Shown here: positions 11,905-24,034 of the stretch, one piece after another
How positions within the stretch are numbered: the first letter of the stretch is position 1
Layout of the letters: each line of letters starts with the position of its first letter
From: Allygus modestus
Lineage: Eukaryota > Arthropoda > Insecta > Hemiptera > Cicadellidae
NCBI GenBank assembly: GCA_963675035.1
Contig: OY776111.1
Location: forward strand, 278,585,019-278,649,018
Direction: 5' to 3'
Length of the DNA: 64,000 nucleotides
Position numbers and translations under genes: made by a program
The notes under the pieces: model-generated
Seen by the model: only the letters and a program-made list of their open reading frames with translations
What the model was told of the DNA's origin: nothing
Databases searched by the model: none

Positions 11905-12081
11905 CAGGGGCGGATACAGACTATCATTTTAGGGCGGGGGGGGGGGGAGGGGGTCATGAGTGAAACATATATAGTATTGGGCAATGAGCTTAATACATCT
12001 AGAGCTCTCATACATATATTAATCTCCAAGAAAAAGTGGAGCCTACATAGTGACACCGATTTCCCCACTAAATGCACAAAA
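11905..12081. other. G-rich fragment starting CAGGGGCGGATAC
   Basis: Begins abruptly inside the LINE and resembles the CAG(T/G)GGCG(T/G)AT ends of the mini element at 35436. It holds an 18-nt G-rich run (about 11934-11951). No matching right end was found before family-1 copy 3 begins, so it is likely a truncated element. Confidence 0.3.
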
Positions 12082-13001
12082 TACCCCCGTAGCAGCAAAC
12101 CTGCGTACTCAGCAAATTTCCAATGCATATAAATGTATCTTAATACCACATAAAGCCACATACCAAGATTCATCAATATACATTCATAAATAAACGATTT
12201 ATGACATTTTAATTATTCTCCATAAGAATAACATGGCGGCTGAGTATGCAGGTTTGCTGAAGCAAGGAACACAAAAAATGGGGTTTTATACAAATATCAA
12301 TATAACTCATGTAGGTAAAGCCACATACCAAATTTTATTAATTTATTTTCATAATGAAGGCAGATAACACGTTACTTATTCTCCATAAGAATAACATGGG
12401 GCTGAGTACGCAGGTTTGCTGCTACGGGAGCCTTTGGTAAAAAATTGTTTTTTTGAGCAAATATCAATGGTCCACAACCAGATGAAGCCGTATACCAAGT
12501 TTCGTCAGTATACGTTCATAAATAAGCGAGATATAAAATTTTTATTTTCCTCCATAAGAATAACATTAGACAACGTACTGTGTTTAGCACTTTCAATATC
12601 TCGGTAACCAATTGACGTAGAGAAATGATCAAAATACCAAATTGTGTGTTTTATTAAGCTGAATCCAATGGGATAAACTAAAATTTGACTTTTTCCAAAA
12701 TGATATGTAAAAATTTCGAAAAACCCATTTTTGGGGTACAAAACCCCCCCAAAATACCCCTTCGGACAGAGCGATCTGGCTGGTTTTCGAACTTAAAGTC
12801 ATAAATGTTGCTTTACACGTTTATACCAAATTTCATCAAAATCGGATAATTTTTATGAGAGTTATCTTGCTCACGGACACATATATTTATTTATTTAAAG
12901 ACCTTATTATAAATTAAATTATATATAATTTATATATATTATAATATTATATATATTATATATATTATAATTATATATAAATTAAAGACCTTATTTATTT
13001 A

Positions 13002-13037
<36 letters not shown>

Positions 13038-13208
13038 GTAGAAATGTTCAAAATACCAAATTGTGTGTTTCAATATATATACAGTTTCGAACGAATGGTG
13101 TTTTTGGGGTCTGGGGACCTCAAAACGAAAAGTTATCATGGTCCCGGGCCTAGGTCTTACCATGCCGACCACGGTAATAGCTTCTTCCCTATAGGGGAAA
13201 TTCGCTAA
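12082..13208 (-). mobile_element. Family-1 Helentron-like repeat, copy 3 (subtype II)
   Basis: A full copy running from TACCCCCGTAGCAGC to TTCGCTAA. It has the subtype-II right block (GGTCCCGGGCCTAGG, CATGCCGACCACGG) and inner block (AATACCCCTTCGGA). The central microsatellite is unusual: a complex ATTT/TA region (12880-13037) in which TTAAAGACCTTATT occurs twice. Confidence 0.85.
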
Positions 13209-13467
13209 AACAAACATAACAAAACATCTGATATTAAAACAGATGATAACAACCTATACTTTCAATCAACACGTAGTTTAAACTTCCGCCGTCGGAGAGC
13301 GCCACTGTTCCAAAAATTACTGTGTTTAAGTGATGCCCTTTCTTAAAATTGTGAGACGTACTGGCAAATCTACATAAAAATACTTTTAATTTGGCACCTC
13401 AAACGTTAAAATCCGTCCAGCCATTATCAAGTTATGACTGTGAAGAAAAAACCCTAGCGTATTAATA

Positions 13468-13594
13468 TATAGATTGTTATATCGCTTATGTGTGAATATG
13501 TTTTTATGAAACTTGGTATACGGCTTTATGTGGTAATAAGACATATTATGCATTGGAAATTCGCTGAGTACGCAGGTTTGCTGTGACGGGGGTA
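13468..13594 (+). mobile_element. Family-1 terminal fragment
   Basis: Only the hairpin end is present: TTATATCGCTTATGTGTGAAT, an AAACTTGGTATACGG stretch, GGAAATTCGCTGAG, the terminal hairpin with one change, and GGGGGTA. It is preceded by a retroposon-like tail (CCGTCCAGCCATTATCAAG near 13414). Confidence 0.75.
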
Positions 13595-14128
13595 TTTATT
13601 TTTCTAAGAGCAATGAATGATTAACACAATAAACGCTTTGGAAAAGTCCAAAACATTCCTGCAGTTTTCTGAGATCTGTCCCATTCCAATTATAGTTTAC
13701 TAAAGAAGTTTAGTAACAGTCATAATTGTTGTTTTATTTCGTCTGAAACCAAACTGGTTGGATAGAAATATTTTATTGTACTAACAAATCTACTAATTGG
13801 TTATAAATGAATATTTCAAATATTTTTTAGAATGCTGAGAGAATAGATACTGGTCTGTAATTTTTCATGTCTTTTGGATCTTGGCTTTTAAAAATTGTTA
13901 TAATACACATGTAAAAGAACTTCTTTACTTACATGATACGTGTTGATGTTAATGAAACGTACTTACCGGTCGAAATTAAATATATCTTGCAACACTTCAA
14001 TTGTGCTATTTGGCAATCAGCGACACATTGCAATATGAATATTGACTGTTATATAGATAAGACAATTTTGCAAACTAAATAACTTTTTACTTTTGACATA
14101 TTTTGTGATTTTCCCTAAACAAATTTTA
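13595..14128. other. Unassigned intergenic sequence
   Basis: AT-rich. A stretch at about 13600-13900 looks like degenerate reverse-transcriptase-type sequence read leftwards (KDMKNYRPVS-like around 13860), but it is too decayed to call. Nothing else is recognised. Confidence 0.25.
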
Positions 14129-14150
14129 TATAATTACTAATAATAACGCG

Positions 14151-14510
14151 TTTAAAGAAAAACTAGGAAATGCAAACGGTGAAGAAAATATGCTAGAACT
14201 GATTGAATTATGTTTAACATCTTCTTATTTTTCATTTAAAAATAAGTTTTATGAGCAAGTTGATGGAGTTGCGATGGGAAGTCCTTTATCCCCCATAATA
14301 GCAGACATTTTTATGAATTGGTTTGAGGAAAAAGCTCTCCAGACTTCAAGATTAAAACCAAAATGTTACCTGAGGTATGTAGATGATACGTTCATTATTT
14401 GGCAACATGGAGAGAACACAATTGAAATTTTTCTAGAACATATGAATTCAGTTCATACTAAAATTAAATTCACAATGGAAAAGGAAAAGGAGGAAAACTT
14501 CCATTCCTAG
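14151..14510 (+). pseudogene. Penelope-type reverse transcriptase, palm fragment
   Basis: Open from just inside the inverted repeat. It carries FYEQVDGVAMGSPLSPIIAD (RT motif B, with the GSPLSP signature) and LRYVDDTFII (motif C, the YVDD catalytic aspartates), then LEHMNSVHTKIKFTMEKEKE. A one-base change in the A/G-rich stretch near 14480-14500 ends the frame at 14508. The next frame picks up directly with LPFLDVMIIKEGKSLNH, typical of PLE and telomerase-like RTs, so the break is recent. Fingers and motif A are absent. Confidence 0.87.
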
Positions 14511-15283
14511 ATGTAATGATTATCAAAGAAGGCAAATCATTGAACCACAAAGTATTCAGAAAAGAAACACATAATAACAAATATCTAAATGGAAAATCAC
14601 ATCATCATCCGGCTCAAAAAAGAGGGTTAATAAACTGTTTGGTAGATCGTGCTAAGGTGATAAGCAACCCTGAATTCTTAAGCAGAGAAATTAACACAAT
14701 AAAACAAGTATTAATTGCAAATGATTACAAAAGTGGAATGATAGAAGATGTTATAAGACAACATAACCTAAAACCGAAAAAACAAAATGAAGCCAACCAA
14801 GAGAATTGCAAACGTGCGATCCTGCCTTACATTAAAGGTACAACAGACAAAGTGTCAAAAGTTCTAGCCAAGCATAAAATAAAGACAACATTTTCGGTAT
14901 GTTCTAAATTAAGAGATTTACTCCTCAAAATAAAAGATCAAACACCAGTGTTGAAAAACAAAGGTGTCTACAGAATACCGTGCAGTTGCAAAAAGGTATA
15001 TATTGGAGAAACTGGGAGAACAGTAAATGTTAGAGTAAGTGAGCATATTAGAGACGATAAAAAGGGCAGAATAAATACCTCAGCAATAACAGAACACACA
15101 CATGAAACCGGGCACAACATGGAGTTTGACAAGGTAAAATTATTGCATAAAGAAGAAGATTATTTTAAAAGAAAAATTAGACAATACATAGAAATAATTA
15201 AACACAAGGAAAATATAAATAGGGAAGATGGATATAAGCTCTCTAAGTCTTGGCTTCCAATTTTCAAAAAGGAAATAATTTAA
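14495..15283 (+). pseudogene. Penelope-type RT thumb plus GIY-YIG endonuclease
   Basis: Continues from the frameshifted RT. The thumb contains FRKETHNNKYLNGKSHHHPA and KRGLINCLVDRAKVI. The C-terminal GIY-YIG nuclease has GVYRIPCSCKKVYIGETGRT (the paired G-x-Y and Y-I-G strands, with the PLE-specific CxC between them), the catalytic arginine in VRVSEH, and a KSWLPIF tail before the stop. PLE endonucleases nick target DNA to prime reverse transcription. This part is intact to the TAA at 15281-15283. The first in-frame ATG at 14516 is probably not the true start. Confidence 0.9.
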
Positions 15284-15411
15284 AAATACACCCCATGGAT
15301 CACCATATTTATATATTTAAATGTTTGACTAATGTACTTAAATTAGATGTAGTAGTAAGCTATCATATGATTCAGTGTTTGTTTTAATTTTTGTTTTGTT
15401 TAAATAACCTT

Positions 15412-15453
15412 CCTACCGATGAAGATGTCCAAAGTGGCATCGAAACGTATAGG
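15412..15453 (+). ncRNA. Hammerhead-ribozyme-like motif in PLE 3' UTR
   Basis: The sequence CCTA...CGATGA, then a stem GATGTC/GGCATC closed by a CAAAGT loop region, then CGAAAC, then TAGG pairs like a hammerhead core (CUGAUGA–stem II–GAAA) closed by an outer CCTA/TAGG stem. PLEs are known to carry hammerhead motifs in their terminal repeats. Here the core reads CCGATGA rather than CTGATGA, so activity is doubtful. Called by eye, without a covariance model. Confidence 0.45.
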
Positions 15454-15513
15454 TAAAAATAAAAAACATAAGTAAGAATGAAACTGCCAAAAGCGTTATT
15501 ATTAGTAATTATA

Positions 15514-16155
15514 ACAATGGCTTACTTAAGTTTGAGAATTGAAATTATATATAATTATTAATATATATATATATTTAAAGTTATAACTTTTTTTATCTAT
15601 TACAAAATGTAAATTTCCATTCGTTTGTATTTTAAAGGTTTCATTAGTTAGAGAAACATCTCCATTCATCAACATTTTGCAGCTTAACTGTCTGAAGCAT
15701 GATTGATTGAAGAAATAAAGAAGATATTTGACTTTTACTTATTATAATTAAACACCATACATCATGTTCAAACATATAAACCTACAGGCTCATTTAGCCT
15801 AACAGCTGATCCAGATTAAATCATCTATATCTATAAATACAAAATTCAGACCAACGCCCAGGCCAAACCACGCATCTAGAAGCACAAAATTTTGCATGTA
15901 GACTCCTCTAATAGCATAGGCACCCCCTAAGAAGGGATTTTAATAAATACCCATAGGGCTATGGCTCATGGGGCTTCAAAGTTCTAACGCTGTGTTATTC
16001 TTATGGACATTGACTTTGGTTTGAGCTGATGAAAATTCTATCAGCTGATTATGATTCGCAGTAGTTCCACGGGTCAACCACAGAATGCAGCACACACAAC
16101 TGTCGTATTCCCGAGTGAAACCGGGAACGATGACAGCTAGGCTGTATTTATAAAA
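15514..16155. other. Unassigned intergenic sequence
   Basis: AT-rich with a short TA run at about 15543-15575. No gene is seen. The 73-residue minus-strand ORF at 15976-16197 runs into the family-1 end and is not convincing. Confidence 0.3.
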
Positions 16156-17127
16156 TACCCCCGTCGCAGCAAACCTACGTACTCCGCGAATTTCCATTGC
16201 ATATATATGTCTTGATACTGCATAAAGCCACTTGCCAAGTTCTCAAATAAGCGGACATAATATAGCATTTTAATTATTCTCCATAAGAATAACATGGGAG
16301 CTGAGTACACAGGTTTGCTGCAAAAAGGGGCACACAATATGTGTTTTTATGCAAATATGAATATAACTTAACTAGGTGAAGCCACATACCAAGTTTCATC
16401 AATATAAATTCAAAAATAAGCAATATATGCCATTTGAATTATTCTCTATAAGAATAACATGGGAACTGAGTACGCAGGTTTGTTGCAACAAGGGACACAA
16501 AATATGTTTTTTGTATGCAAATATAAATATAACTCAACTAGGTGAAGCCACATATCAAGTTGTATATTTATGTTCATTATTAAGAGATACATAATATTTC
16601 ACTTATTCTCCATAAGAATATCAAGGAGGCTGAGTACGGAGGTTTGCTGCTACAGGAACTGTCTCGGTGAAAATGTTTTTTTGTGCAAATAACAATAGAC
16701 CACAAAAAGATGATGCCATATACCAAGTTCGGTTGGTATACATTCATAAATAAGCGAGATATAAAATTAGTCTTATTCTCCATAAGAATAACATTGGACA
16801 ACGTACTGTATTTAGCACTGTAATATCTCTGGAACCAATTGATGTAGAGCAATGATCAAAACACCAAATTGTGAATTATTTTAAGCTGAATTCAATGGTG
16901 AAAACTAAAATTGGATTTACAAAAATATTATACGTAAAAAACTCAAAAAACCCATTTTTGGGGTACAAACCCCCCCCCCAAATACCCCTTTGGATGGAGT
17001 GATCTGGCTGGTTTTCGAACTTAGTCATAAATGTTGCTTTACAAGTTTGTACCAAATTTCATCAAAATTGGACCATTTTTACGAGGGGTATCGTACTCAC
17101 GGACACACACATATATATACATATTTT
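16156..17127 (-). mobile_element. Family-1 repeat, copy 4 (subtype II), cut at the microsatellite
   Basis: Starts TACCCCCGTCGCAGC and has three inner hairpin modules and the subtype-II inner block (AATACCCCTTTGGATGG). It breaks off in the CA/TA microsatellite at about 17127, where the tail of a second Penelope copy begins. The TATAGGGG/TTCGCTAA half is missing. Confidence 0.8.
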
Positions 17128-17213
17128 CAAAAAGGAAATAAATTAAAAATACACCCCATGGATCACCATATTTATATATTTAAATTTTTGACTAATGTAC
17201 TTAAATTAGCTAT
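17127..17213 (+). mobile_element. Detached Penelope 3' tail
   Basis: Matches the end of the PLE coding region and the start of its 3' UTR at 15265-15350 almost base for base (TTTTCAAAAAGGAAATAA, then ACACCCCATGGATCACC and so on). It starts abruptly in the TA/CA microsatellite of family-1 copy 4 and diverges after TTAAATTAGCTATC. It is a severely 5'-truncated second insertion of the same or a very close element. Confidence 0.8.
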
Positions 17214-17639
17214 CCATTTCGTCCTAACTCAATAGGGCCCAAAAGGGGTAAGAGGCCCAAAAGGGTTCCTATATAAACCTTATGGAAAGACATTGTTGTT
17301 TGCATAAAAGCTAATGACATTTTTACTTGAACGGGTGATCTTGGTGATATTGGTTTTAGTTGGTAATAGTCAAAGGTATGGCAACATCTGCCGGGTAACA
17401 GCTAGTCTTCATATAAAATTCGGTAAGTGAAATTGTTAAGTCAAAATTGTGGGTGTTTGAAAAATTGCAGGATGATGGGAGACATCTCAAATTAAAGGTC
17501 TTGACCCCAGTGACTCGGGAAAAGTAGGAGTATTTCTAAAAAGTCACCAGCAAACGAGAAATAACATAAAAAATCCCCCATAAGAAAAGCATGGGAATTT
17601 AAAAAACGTCTGTTTTGTTTACATTAAAAAATGTGATTA

Positions 17640-18507
17640 AGAGTCTACTTTGTTTACGAAAAGGCATGTGTTCATATCGTATGAGGCAGAGTATTGGAGC
17701 AAAGTTAGGGGCTTTGGTCCCTTCAAGCCACTAGTAACCAATATTAATTTGTAGACATGCCGTCCAAAGTAATAGCACACTTAGAAATAGTCAAAAAGCC
17801 TTTTAGTATCTGGAAACAAATCATGAACGGATTAAGTGGTGTTATTGCTCCTTTAAGAATTAAAACGAGTTCGCACGTAGCACGCTGACGTGAGGGAAGT
17901 GAATTTCCACATACAAAACTTTTAAAACTCAAACCCAGTGTAAAAACATACATTTATGCGAATTTTATTGAAATCTGAAAACAATGGTTTTTTGGCTGTT
18001 CTGATGCTCCTGGTTTAATTTACGTGCAATGTTAGGAATACAATTTGGCGCATTATAAGGTTAGGAGAAGGTTCAGTCAGGCTAAAATGTAGGTGCGAGG
18101 TTGCTGGGGATGAAAAAAATACACCAACAAATGAATAACATGGTTTTCTAATGTAAAAACCCCATAAGACAACGTCCTGTGTTTAGCCGATATACATTTT
18201 CTTTAATAACTCGGTAAATATTTTTGCTAGAATGACGAGAGAGGGCTTAAAACTTACACTTCCATCTTAATACATGCATTAACCGTACGCCGGGGCTTTT
18301 CTGACCCTTTTTGGGCCCAAACACTCTAAATTTGAAAGATTAATCCCTAAAAAAGGGGTTTAGAGTTTTCCGATTGTTTTGCCCAACGAACTTGTCCAAC
18401 TGATTATAGAAAGGAACGTCCCTACCAAATTTGAATTAAATCGGACAAAAAATGCATCCGCTAGAGTGCATACACATATATATATGTATATATATATACA
18501 TATATAT

Positions 18508-18539
<32 letters not shown>

Positions 18540-18670
18540 TATATCAAATTTTGAACGACACCCCAAAAAATGTTCAGGGGGTCATGTTAGGAACTTCTAT
18601 GGTGGTCCCGGGCTTAGTTTCATCGTGCGGGTCATGCTAATAGTTCACTTTTCTATAGGAAATTCACTAA
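17640..18670 (-). repeat. Family-3 repeat (Helentron-like relative)
   Basis: Ends CTATAGGAAATTCACTAA, the counterpart of the TTAGTGAATTTCC start at 505. A TA microsatellite lies at 18475-18545. Inner blocks shared with the Brr2-intron copy include GCTTTTCTGACCCTTTTTGG and CATCCCCAGCAACC in reverse. The left boundary is uncertain and could be nearer 17500. The 124- and 62-residue ORFs over it are microsatellite artefacts. Confidence 0.6.
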
Positions 18671-19311
18671 TAATGGAACAGGCTCCTATGGTGTATTTTT
18701 TAAATAAAAAAATCAACAACTTGGTTACTGTAAACAAAATGATTTATCTTTAAATCCCGCACAATAAATCTTTTTGTCTTTTAAAACAATATTTAGTTAG
18801 AGTTTTTACTTTCATGAAATTTGACAGTGACATTTTAAAACTGCAGCTATTTTGAAACGACATGAAACAACAAAACTGCTTCTATGTTAAACATTCCTGG
18901 GTTATAAAATATATTGTAAAATCAAAACGCACCAACAGACACGAATCTAGCCATTCAAGACATATGTTTGTCTTGGACTAAAGTAATAAATCTACAAAGT
19001 GGGACCCAATTGGAGTTCGGATACACCCTGTATACCCCTAAATTGTTGTGTTTATTAAAAATAAATTCTTTATTCCTAGCTTTATATTTATCTCCTTTTT
19101 GATTGTTTGACATCATAATCATCGTAGAAAGATATAACATAGTTTAAGAAAGGAAATATTTGTAGTCTTATCCTGTTTATCTTGGATACTAGAATTTTAA
19201 ATTCAATATAAAAAAATCCCATTAAATGATCCCATTATCCCATTAAAATCCCATTATCTAGTGTCATCATTTTAAATGAATAAATAATAAATCACTATTT
19301 TTTTTACCTTC

Positions 19312-19314
<3 letters not shown>
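18671..19314. other. Unassigned, with a short ATCCCATTA tandem
   Basis: No gene is seen. At 19215-19257 the motif ATCCCATTA is repeated about four times with spacers. Confidence 0.35.
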
Positions 19315-20180
<866 letters not shown>

Positions 20181-20754
20181 AAACCACCGTGTGTAGCAAT
20201 GGATTCTATAGTGTCTCCCAAAAAGAGATTTGGGTAGATATTTCTGAAAACAACTATTTCAGACAATTTTCTGTATATTTATCTGTACTTCATATTCTAT
20301 ATTTAGTAAATAAAAAATAATTTTGTATTTACGTTTGGCTAAAAGGGAGAAAGTATGTGTCAGTTTCCTGATACCGTTTATTACTTTAGTAAACATTGCG
20401 TGGTTTGATTTTACAAACTGTTTAACTGTTTTAATAATTAAGACAACTTTTATGAAACTTTATATTTAATTGTTTTTAAACTGTGCTTTCTTCAAATGAC
20501 TATGAAAGTAAATAAGTTAAAAATTGTCTTTCATATCACAACTTTAATTCATGCACAATTATGCTATATGTTGAACAATCTTCAATCAACTAGCCACTGT
20601 TAAGGATTAAGGGATTAAATCTATAGAGCGGTCATTACTCTCATTATAACTGTCTAGCACACAGCAAGTCTTAGCACAGTTTCTGACAAATATGCCCAAG
20701 CCTACAAACCGTGTGAAATATAGGTACAAATGAAAATATGACATTTATAATAAA
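20181..20754. other. Unassigned intergenic sequence
   Basis: AT-rich; no gene or repeat structure recognised. Confidence 0.3.
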
Positions 20755-21896
20755 TACCCCCGTCGCAGCAAACCTGCGTACTCAGCGAATTTCCAATGCA
20801 TAATATATGTCTTAATACCACATAAAGCAGCAAACCAAGTTTCATAAAAATATATTCACATATAAGCGATTTTAATTATTCTCCATAAGAATAACATTGG
20901 TAATGAGTACGTAGGTTTGCTGAAACAAGGAACAGAAACAATTGGTTTTTATGCAAATATAAATAGAATTTAACTAGGCGAAGCCACATACTAAGTTTCA
21001 TCAATATTTAATCATAAATAAGCGCTATATAACATTCTAGTTATTCGCCATATAAGACTAACATGGGGGCTGAGAAAGCAGGTTTGCTGCAACAAGGAAC
21101 AGAAAAATGGGTTGTTATATAATTATCAATATAACTCAACCAAGTGATGCTACATACCAAGTTTTATTAATTTATGTTCATAATTAAGGGAGTCGTTTCA
21201 TTTTACTTATTCTCCATAAGAGTAACATGGGGCTGAGTAAGCAGGTTTGCTGCTAAGAGAATAATCAACAAAAAATAAGTTTTTTGTGCAAATCAATATC
21301 AATATCAATATACCAGTACTACGTGAAGCCACATACCAAGTTTCATCAACATACATTCATAAATAATCGAGATATGAAATTTTATTTATTCTCCATAAGG
21401 ATAACATTGGACAACGTACTGTGTTTAGCACTTTGAATATCTCTGCAACGGTTGGGCGTAGAATCACAATTTAAACACCAAAATGATTGTTTTGTGCAAC
21501 TGAACAGATTGGTAAAAGCAAATGTGAAGTTTACATTAAAATAAACTGAGGAAAAGCCAAAAACCTTTTTCCCATAAGATTAACATGGGAGATTTTATGA
21601 GAAGGGTTTTTTGGGTTTTCTCCACAACCACTTAACCTAGGTTAATAATTCAAAATACTAAATTATTTGTTTTTTAAGCTCTATTACATGGTCAAAACCA
21701 AAATTAAGTTTTTTTTAAATTGTAGGGTGAAAAATGCAAAAAACTAATTTTTGGACAATTTAAAACCCCCATAAACCCCCCTTCCCATGGTCCGATTTTT
21801 CTGGTTTTCGAACTTAAAAGTCATGAATGTCATTTTACACATTTGAGCCAAATTTCATCAAAATCGGACGTTTTTTACTCAAGTTATCGTGTTAAC

Positions 21897-21982
<86 letters not shown>

Positions 21983-21988
21983 TATATA

Positions 21989-22083
<95 letters not shown>

Positions 22084-22202
22084 AACGAATAGTGTTTTTG
22101 GCATCTGGGGACCTCAAAACAAAAAGTTATCATGGTCTTGGGCTTAAGTCTTACCATGAGACCTACGGTAATAGCTTCTTCCCTATAGGGGAAATTCGCT
22201 AA
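20755..22202 (-). mobile_element. Family-1 repeat, copy 5 (subtype I, longest)
   Basis: A full copy of 1448 bp with four hairpin modules (motif near 20765, 20905, 21072 and 21232) plus the subtype-I core (ACTTAACCTAGGTTAATAAT). It has a 185-bp CA-then-TA microsatellite (21899-22080), the reason for its length. It ends TATAGGGGAAATTCGCTAA in an A-rich site. The 119-, 92- and 67-residue ORFs are microsatellite read-through. Confidence 0.9.
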
Positions 22203-23051
22203 AACATAACTTCATTACAGTATAAACATTCTTACAACCAAATACCACCAAATATCACGCGATAAAGCAGTGCTGCTATTGAGCCACTGAGCTCTATGTT
22301 ATATCTGGAGTCACCACTCCTGTGTCAGCAAAGCGTGCCGCTGTGTTTTCGGTCGTTTTGTTGGCCAATATGTTTTACTGATGCATTGTGGGAGTTTTTG
22401 ACGTTTTGGTAGTACAGTCATTGTTTCAAAGTACTTTACGAGTTGGAACCTGTTAAACTTAACTTTGAAACCTTGCAAATTTGTTTAAATAAAAGTAACC
22501 AATCATCTTGGAGCTAAGTAATGATTTAAGTAACATGAAAATAGTCTTGATTCTAGGTTTAAGGTCGTTGGTGAATAATCGTCGGTTGAATAACGTGCAC
22601 TTGGGTGGATAATTTAATTATTTATTTTACTTACACATCCTCATAATAACAATAATAAATAATGGATGATTCAAATATTAAATTCAAATCCAATGACAAT
22701 GTTAACTGTTGACAGTATACACTACTGCAAACACCCGGTCGGCGACTTTTAATTTTGACAGCGTCCACCCAATGAATTTTGATTGGTTCAGCTAACGCCA
22801 AGGTGACAACACAACAAAGCAAAAAGCTGAACTAGACGGCACGCTTTTGGGAAATATTTAGTCAAAGAATAGTAACTCCAGATGATGTAACATATAGCTC
22901 AGTGATTGAAACCAGCACCTGGCGGCCAGCGCAAGAAGCTCACCGCTATGAAGTTCATTATCGAACGTTGGCAGCACTGTCCTGTTTTTCCCTTCCCACC
23001 ATTGCCGTCTGCCGTCAGTCGTTGTTTGTCCGCTGCCTAGAGGAGGTTGCA
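22203..23051. promoter_or_regulatory. Probable upstream region / 5' UTR of the 23052 exon
   Basis: No repeat is recognised. It is less AT-rich from about 22680 onward, and the frame is open upstream of the ATG from 22902 (50 codons), but those codons look like untranslated sequence. I cannot place a TATA box or initiator with confidence. Confidence 0.3.
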
Positions 23052-23171
23052 ATGGCCGTGAAAGTGAAATGGAAATGTATCAGTGTTGTGTTAGTGGTGA
23101 CTTTTGTGAATCTTGTGAGTGGAATGTTCACCAAGCGGGATTGCAGTCACCAACACCCTAAACCACATGAG
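23052..23171 (+). CDS. Signal-peptide exon of a secreted or membrane protein
   Basis: Forty codons from ATG 23052 to a phase-0 donor GAG|GTAAAA at 23171/23172. The start MAVKVKWK is followed by a hydrophobic core (CISVVLVVTFVNLVSG), a classic signal peptide with likely cleavage after VSG, then MFTKRDCSHQHPKPHE. The C-x-H-x-H-P pattern just after the signal peptide reminds me of the start of leishmanolysin-like metallopeptidases (invadolysin/LMLN), where a Cys/His-rich segment is followed by EVVH. That is from memory and tentative, because the HExxH domain would lie in later exons that I cannot find. The exon is not in any repeat. Confidence 0.5.
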
Positions 23172-24034
23172 GTAAAAATCAATACTTCAAGACAAATTTA
23201 TGTTTGTGACAGAAGGCGGGTTCGGCTCACAACTGTCAGTTTATCACATGGTCATAGTAAACAAAACGCCCCCTTTTACTCATTTAAATATTTTTAGTGA
23301 ATGTGCTTTTTATTTGCTTGCAGTGTTGTCAAATTATGGTTGTTTTATAGGATTAAAACAATTAAATAATGACTTAACCTCACAACAAATAATATTAACT
23401 CTTTAATCTACTGGGTATGTTAGGTTAACTTTTTCGAACTATTAAAAATATATAGCTATCAGTTGACTTTTTTGTTTTAACAAACTTACATCAAAATCTG
23501 TCAAAGTCAATTAAATATTGTATTTGAAAATGCCATTGGAATATAGTATTTTAATTAGTTTACCTTATAACAAATTTTCTTATATTATTTGTTGATATCA
23601 ACCATGATAGAAAATAAGATGAGTTTTTTTATACTAATAAATAGCAGTTACCCGCGGGCTTCGCCCCGTTTGAATTTACTGTGAGTCTGTTTGTCCAAAT
23701 AGTGTTAATTTTGTATCCATATTAAAAATTTAAAAAATATATATATAAAAGAAACCAATAAAAATAAAAATATTACTAAAATTGTGTATTCATGACAAAA
23801 ACAAAAAAACTAAAATATCATAAAATTCAAAAATTAGCTTTTAACCTGTCACACCACAACACAAAATAAAGATCATAAACATAAACAAATTCAATAAATT
23901 AGCTTTTAACCTGTCACACCACAACACAAAATAAAAATCATAAACATAAACAAACCAATGAATAATAACAGCTGTTTGTAAAAAATTTTAAAGAAACAGG
24001 TGGTAATGTAGAGTTTGCAAGACACTCGCCCATT
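23172..24034. other. Intron-like AT-rich sequence with a retroposon tail
   Basis: Follows the donor of the signal-peptide exon. At 23645-23672 it holds TTACCCGCGGGCTTCGCCCC, the reverse of the GGGGCGAAGCCCGCGGG tail of insect RTE-type retroposons. A near-repeat of about 60 bp, AATTAGCTTTTAACCTGTCA with following CACCACAACACAAAATAAA, occurs at about 23830 and 23898. No further exon was recognised. Confidence 0.4.

Larger units (their letters stand above)
14129..15513 (+). mobile_element. Penelope-like retroelement, 5'-truncated, bounded by inverted 21-mers
   Basis: Contains the palm and thumb of a Penelope-type reverse transcriptase followed by a GIY-YIG endonuclease and a 3' UTR with a hammerhead-like motif. 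A perfect 21-nt inverted repeat lies exactly at both flanks (14129-14149 and 15493-15513, containing AATTACTAATAATAACGC and its complement), and the coding sequence begins immediately inside the left one. The 5' half of the reverse transcriptase is missing. Confidence 0.88.

Noticed and set aside
12416..12607. Recurrent small ORF of about 63 codons (also at 44171, 45560 and 46937) that looks conserved
   Set aside because: The similarity is that of the DNA repeat itself. It spans the hairpin module and has no codon-position bias that I can see; more diverged copies lose the frame.
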